Assembly: GCA_015490695.1 (NCBI GenBank)
Contig: WFXK01000238.1
Coordinates: forward strand, 1-9,957
Direction of reading: 5' to 3'
From: Bacteroidota bacterium
GTDB lineage: Bacteria > Bacteroidota > Bacteroidia > SpSt-205 > S141-50
Length of the DNA stretch: 9,957 nt
A program made the position numbers and the translations under genes. The notes beneath the pieces are model-generated. The model made no database searches and was not told where the DNA came from. It saw only the letters and a list, made by a program, of their open reading frames with translations. Each line of letters opens with the position of its first letter. Position 1 is the stretch's first letter. Below are positions 6,639-9,957 of this stretch, in pieces.

Positions 6639-8533
6639 TAAAGCAATTCTATGCCGATGACTAAAATATCATCTATGCGCTCATTATCGCCTTGCCACTG
6701 GGTAAAGGTGTCTTCAAAAGCTTCTTTTTGCTCTTTGATAGGCATAGAAGCAATCGTCCCTAAGAAGGTTTTTAATTGTTCCATAGAATAGGGTTTGCGC
6801 TCTTTTCCGCCAATTTGGTTGATAAATCCATCGGTAATCAAATAGATTTTGGTTTTAGGTGGATAGGTAAAGGTATGCATAGAGAAGATGCGAATGGGTT
6901 CTTGTTGATAGCCTCCTATAGGGTATTGGTCTGCTGAGATGGTGCGGACTTCTCCATCAGGCAGAACAATCCACAGCGGTAAAAAAGCACCAGAAAAATA
7001 AAGGTTTTGTTTCATGGCGTCTATAGCCACTAAAGCCATCTCCATACTTTGAGGAATGGTGTCTTCTTCTATTTGGTCTTGATGAAGGAGTTTTCTTATA
7101 TGCACATGCAGGTGGCTTAATACTTGGCTGACATCGCTTATTTTCTTTTCTGTGATGGCTTCATTTAGGAGGTTATATCCGAGCATAGACATCAAAGCGG
7201 CAGCTACACCATGCCCAGTACAATCTGCTGCAGCAACGAACTTTAATCCCTCTTCGTTTTTTCCTATCCAAGCAAAATCTCCACAAACGATTTCTTTGGG
7301 TAAAAACCATAAAAAACTATTAGGGAAAAGCTTTTGTAATTGCTCCTCTTGAGGGAAAATGCTGTCTTGGATTTGTCTTGCATATTGTAAACTACTTGTT
7401 AATTGTTTGTTGTAAGTCTCCAAAGAACGTAGCGCTTGTGCCAATTCTATGTTTTTTAAACGATAAATCTCTTTCTCTTTCCGTTCTTGTTCTGCCTCTA
7501 AGGCAACTTGCATAGCATTAGCACTTAGATTTAATAAGTTTTTGTAGTACGCTTCTAAACCTTCGGTATGTTTCTTATAAAATTGAAGTGCTGTTTTTAA
7601 GTCGTTTTTCGCCTCATGAATGTCAGCAATAACCTTAAAACATTCGTTTTTGTCGGTAATGGTTTGAATTTCTTCTGCATAGTTTAGGGCTTTTTGAGCA
7701 TAGTTTAAGGCTTTGTCCAATTGTTGTGTGTTTAGGTAAAGCTTGGCTAAGTGCAGGAGGATATCCGTGATTTGAATTTTACTTTCCATTTGTTCTGTAA
7801 TAGTTAATGCTTTTAGAAAATAGTCTTCTGCTTTTTGCCATAGTTGCATTTTAGAAGCAACTTCTCCTAAGAGGGCTAAAGAAAAACTTATAATGCGTTT
7901 TTGACCTAATTCTGTACCGATTTTTAATGCTTTCTCAAAGTATTCTTGCGCTTTTTCCCATTCTTCTTTACTCATTTTAACAGCTCCTAAATTGAGGTAA
8001 ATAAGAGCGATGTCTAAGGAGTTGTCTTGCGTTTCTTGAAGTGCTTGTGTAAGTAGTTGCTCTGCCTGATTGTAATCTCCAAGGACTCTACACAAAGCAG
8101 CAGTATTGGTAATAAGTTTTCTTTGTATGTTTTTTAGTTGGTATTTTTCTGCTATATGCAGTCCTTCTTTTTGGAATTTGAGGGCTTGATGGTATTGTCC
8201 TGCTTGTTGGTAGACAGCACCTAAGTTGGCTTTAGTATGGGCGATTTCTTCAGGATCATTAATTTCTTCGTTGATTTCTAAGGCTTTATGGAGTTGTTTA
8301 AGTGCTTGGGTGTGGTTTCCTAAGATAGCATTAGCGACACCTGCGATGCGCAATGCCTTTCCCATTCCTTTCTTATACTTGACCTTTTTAGCTAACTTAT
8401 AGGCTTGAGCTGCTAAACTTAACGTAACCTTAGGATTGGATTCTTTAATCTCCCATGCTCGTTCAAGGTCTCTGTTTACTTGGGCAATAACGCGTTCTTT
8501 TTTTAGTTTAATAAGACTATAGTGTTCTGACAT
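6638..8533 (-). CDS. TPR-repeat SpoIIE/PP2C-type serine phosphatase
   Basis: This cytosolic regulator of 631 residues has no membrane segment or signal peptide. Residues about 55-325 form roughly seven TPR units, with recurring patterns such as LGAVYQQAGQYHQAL and YFEKALKIG. A charged helical linker, probably coiled coil, spans about 340-395, and a SpoIIE-like PP2C domain fills about 405-631. The domain's metal-binding acidic residues appear intact: CGDF (417-420, Asp419), AAADCTGHG (434-442, Asp437), LITDG (565-569, Asp568) and RIDDILVIG (619-627, Asp621 and Asp622). It is therefore expected to be an active Mn/Mg-dependent Ser/Thr phosphatase. Family members commonly act on STAS-domain anti-anti-sigma or similar proteins, none of which lies here. 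The TPR part probably binds a partner that gates activity. The gene has its own promoter motif very close to the ATG, and its stop overlaps waaA by one base. It is a paralogue of the phosphatase at 8665-9924. Confidence 0.88.
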   Translation of the reverse strand: MSEHYSLIKLKKERVIAQVNRDLERAWEIKESNPKVTLSLAAQAYKLAKKVKYKKGMGKALRIAGVANAILGNHTQALKQLHKALEINEEINDPEEIAHTKANLGAVYQQAGQYHQALKFQKEGLHIAEKYQLKNIQRKLITNTAALCRVLGDYNQAEQLLTQALQETQDNSLDIALIYLNLGAVKMSKEEWEKAQEYFEKALKIGTELGQKRIISFSLALLGEVASKMQLWQKAEDYFLKALTITEQMESKIQITDILLHLAKLYLNTQQLDKALNYAQKALNYAEEIQTITDKNECFKVIADIHEAKNDLKTALQFYKKHTEGLEAYYKNLLNLSANAMQVALEAEQERKEKEIYRLKNIELAQALRSLETYNKQLTSSLQYARQIQDSIFPQEEQLQKLFPNSFLWFLPKEIVCGDFAWIGKNEEGLKFVAAADCTGHGVAAALMSMLGYNLLNEAITEKKISDVSQVLSHLHVHIRKLLHQDQIEEDTIPQSMEMALVAIDAMKQNLYFSGAFLPLWIVLPDGEVRTISADQYPIGGYQQEPIRIFSMHTFTYPPKTKIYLITDGFINQIGGKERKPYSMEQLKTFLGTIASMPIKEQKEAFEDTFTQWQGDNERIDDILVIGIELL

Positions 8534-8540
8534 ACGACTA

Positions 8541-8572
8541 CAAAGTTAAGAGAGCCTTGGGATTTTTGCAAA
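8541..8572 (-). promoter_or_regulatory. Bacteroidota-type promoter of the TPR-phosphatase/waaA unit
   Basis: On the minus strand TTTG (8572-8569) is followed after 20 bases by TAACTTTG (8548-8541), a perfect match to the -7 consensus TAnnTTTG with allowed spacing. It lies directly between the upstream gene's terminator and the ATG at 8533. The start of transcription would fall near 8535-8537, leaving only a few leader bases. That suggests a leaderless or nearly leaderless message for the phosphatase and waaA. Confidence 0.6.
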
Positions 8573-8602
8573 TAATTTATATATTGCATTTTGTTTTAAC
8601 AC

Positions 8603-8637
8603 AAAAAAAGCAGTGCGGACGCGCAGGTCCGCACTGC
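8603..8637 (-). terminator. intrinsic terminator after the PAS-phosphatase gene
   Basis: A perfect 11-bp inverted repeat, GCAGTGCGGAC at 8610-8620 and GTCCGCACTGC at 8627-8637, encloses a 6-base loop. Read leftward, the GC-rich stem is followed by seven T residues (8609-8603). It begins 27 bases after the PAS-phosphatase TAG. The T-run is on the leftward side only, so it serves the leftward transcript and insulates the next promoter (8541-8572). The rightward strand has no T-run after the stem. Confidence 0.92.
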
Positions 8638-8664
8638 GACGCGGGGGAGGGGAAAAAGAAAACA

Positions 8665-9924
8665 CTATACTTGGAATGCAAATAAAAGGGTATCGTCTGT
8701 TTGCGGTTCTTTACCGCGCCATCGTTTAAGTACCTCTTCAATCACTTGTTTTTGTTCCTTCAAAGGATGGGGCGCTACTTGTTGTAGTAGTTTTGTCAAA
8801 CCGCTTTTCCCTAAAGGACGCGCCGTCTGCTCCCCAATTTGATTCCGTATGCCATCTGTCATTAAATACACAATATCGCCCTCTTCTAAATCAAAAACTC
8901 TATCTTCCCAAAGTAAGTCTTCTTTCTTGTACTTCTTGCCTCCTACAGAAACTTTATACATAGGAATCTCTTCTAAGGTTTTTGTTGCTTTTCGCCAAAT
9001 AAAACAGGGAATAGAAAGACTTGTAATCGTTAAACGGCGATGCTTAGGCTGATAAACCGCAGCAACTAAATCACAAGCATCTAAAAGATTCTCCTCACTT
9101 TCTTCTTTTAACTGTGTTAGCTCCGTATCTAAACTTTCTAAAATCGCTGAAGGACTATAAGTGTGTTTTTCTTTTATAATCTTATGTAACTTTTCTAAAG
9201 TAACGATAGCAAACAGACTAGCTGAAAGCCCATGCCCAAAAGCATCACCAAGAACGAAAATATGGGAGTTTTTATGAAAATGATGGAATAGAAAATCTCC
9301 TCCAACTCGGTGCAATGGCTTATAGATATAGAAATAAGGATTTTCAAAGTTCTCTAAATCATTCATGTTTGCCATAAGTGCTTTTTGAATCCGTACTGCA
9401 TGACGCATGTTTTCTTCATATTCTGCTAATAGTGAGACATGTTTTGTTATATCAAATTGAACACTCAGGAAGCGTGTAGGTTTTCCATTCTGCTTTATTG
9501 GTACAGTGAGTGTTTCCGTATAATAAGCAGAACCTTCTTTATTGCGGTTTTTTAGTATGCCTCGCCATACTTTACCTTTCTTTACAGTATCCCACATTTG
9601 ATTTAGTGTCGCTGCCGGAGAATCTGGGTGTTTTAAGTTGTTATAGGGTTTTCCTATAACGTCTTCAGAGGAGTACCCTGTAGTTTTTAGAAATAAATCG
9701 TTTACATAGGTTATTTTTCCTTCTGGATCTATTTCAAAGACCATGCAAATGGTTTGGAGGATTTTTTCCCTTGCTTCCAATTCTGCTTCTAAGGCATCTA
9801 TAGCATGGAGACGGCGATTGATGCTTGCTTCCTTCGCCTCTAACTGCTCCACTTCCTTGCGCAACTGCGCCTCTAATTGCGATAATAATCGCTCATAAAC
9901 ATTTGTTGTAGTACGTCTCTCCAT
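8665..9924 (-). CDS. coiled coil-PAS-SpoIIE/PP2C-type serine phosphatase
   Basis: This 419-residue soluble sensor-phosphatase has a heptad-like charged N-terminal helix (about 8-58), a PAS domain (about 58-161), a short helical linker (about 162-190) and a PP2C domain (about 195-419). The PAS resembles the Aer/PAS_3-PAS_9 type: NDLFLKTTGYS (75-85), HPDSP (99-103), MWDTVKKGKVWRG (110-122) and KNRNKEGSAYY (125-135). His99, Asp101 and Trp120 align with positions needed for FAD binding in E. coli Aer, while Aer's Arg is Lys98 here. The phosphatase metal sites look intact: VGGDF (207-211, Asp210), GDAFGHG (226-232, Asp227), LMTDG (354-358, Asp357) and TDDTLL (409-414, Asp410 and Asp411). The start at ATG 9924 follows a perfect -7 element. 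Its C-terminal half shares NQIG, KEQK and DD-L blocks with the TPR phosphatase, so the two are paralogues. Substrate is unknown, and a terminator follows the gene. Confidence 0.88.
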   Translation of the reverse strand: MERRTTTNVYERLLSQLEAQLRKEVEQLEAKEASINRRLHAIDALEAELEAREKILQTICMVFEIDPEGKITYVNDLFLKTTGYSSEDVIGKPYNNLKHPDSPAATLNQMWDTVKKGKVWRGILKNRNKEGSAYYTETLTVPIKQNGKPTRFLSVQFDITKHVSLLAEYEENMRHAVRIQKALMANMNDLENFENPYFYIYKPLHRVGGDFLFHHFHKNSHIFVLGDAFGHGLSASLFAIVTLEKLHKIIKEKHTYSPSAILESLDTELTQLKEESEENLLDACDLVAAVYQPKHRRLTITSLSIPCFIWRKATKTLEEIPMYKVSVGGKKYKKEDLLWEDRVFDLEEGDIVYLMTDGIRNQIGEQTARPLGKSGLTKLLQQVAPHPLKEQKQVIEEVLKRWRGKEPQTDDTLLFAFQV

Positions 9925-9944
9925 AGCACAACGAATTTATGTTG

Positions 9945-9952
9945 CAAAATTA
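9945..9952 (-). promoter_or_regulatory. -7 promoter element of the PAS-phosphatase gene
   Basis: The minus strand reads TAATTTTG (9952-9945), a perfect TAnnTTTG match, about 20 bases before the ATG at 9924. The expected TTTG partner at -33 would lie near or past the right edge, so only half of the promoter can be inspected. Transcription would start near 9940 with a leader of roughly 15 nt that has no Shine-Dalgarno. Confidence 0.5.
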
Positions 9953-9957
9953 TAAAA

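Noticed and set aside
8641..8652. G-rich run (GGGGGAGGGG) suggesting a quadruplex
   Set aside because: There are only two G-tracts, so a four-stranded intramolecular structure is not supported; it is the linker before the terminator stem.

Overview
The window looks like a chromosomal segment of a Gram-negative member of the Bacteroidota, probably Cytophagales-like. The evidence is three-fold. The promoter motifs match the Bacteroidota form (TTTG, a spacer of about 19-20 bases, then TAnnTTTG). Shine-Dalgarno sequences are absent at the starts. The genes are for LPS inner-core synthesis (ADP-heptose and Kdo) together with SpoIIE-type PP2C phosphatases of the kind common in that phylum. Genus-level identity cannot be read from the sequence. 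No tRNA, rRNA, CRISPR or mobile element is visible, and no gap between genes exceeds about 130 bases.

Layout. Bases 1-136 hold the likely 5' end of a leftward gene that runs off the edge, with a candidate promoter at 202-232. A tightly packed rightward block of six genes follows (257-5418): gmhA (sedoheptulose-7-phosphate isomerase), a class I aspartate-type aminotransferase, an HldA-type heptose-7-phosphate kinase, a LolC/LolE-type FtsX-domain permease, fabG-like 3-oxoacyl-ACP reductase, and a YjbQ/UPF0047 protein. Junctions are 12 bp, a 14 bp overlap, a 4 bp overlap, 18 bp and a 1 bp overlap, so one operon with coupled translation is likely. The block meets a leftward unit tail to tail: the yjbQ and waaA stop codons sit in the same four bases (TTAA, 5415-5418).

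The leftward unit consists of a TPR-PP2C phosphatase (8533 to 6638) followed by waaA/kdtA (6638 to 5415), overlapping by one base. A strong intrinsic terminator (8603-8637) separates it from an upstream second phosphatase, a coiled coil-PAS-PP2C protein (9924 to 8665). Each phosphatase gene has its own perfect TAnnTTTG element just upstream.

How the genes fit together. GmhA and HldA catalyse the first two steps toward ADP-heptose. WaaA attaches Kdo to lipid A. FabG supplies acyl chains for lipids, including lipid A. The Lol-like permease belongs to lipoprotein export to the outer membrane. The rightward block and waaA thus form an envelope-biogenesis neighbourhood. The two PP2C proteins are tandem paralogues with different input modules (TPR and Aer-like PAS). 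They probably dephosphorylate regulators such as STAS-domain proteins that are encoded elsewhere. I see no clearly new system. The most interesting points are the possible flavin-binding PAS on a phosphatase, the coupling of a TPR phosphatase to waaA, and the zero-spacer convergent junction.
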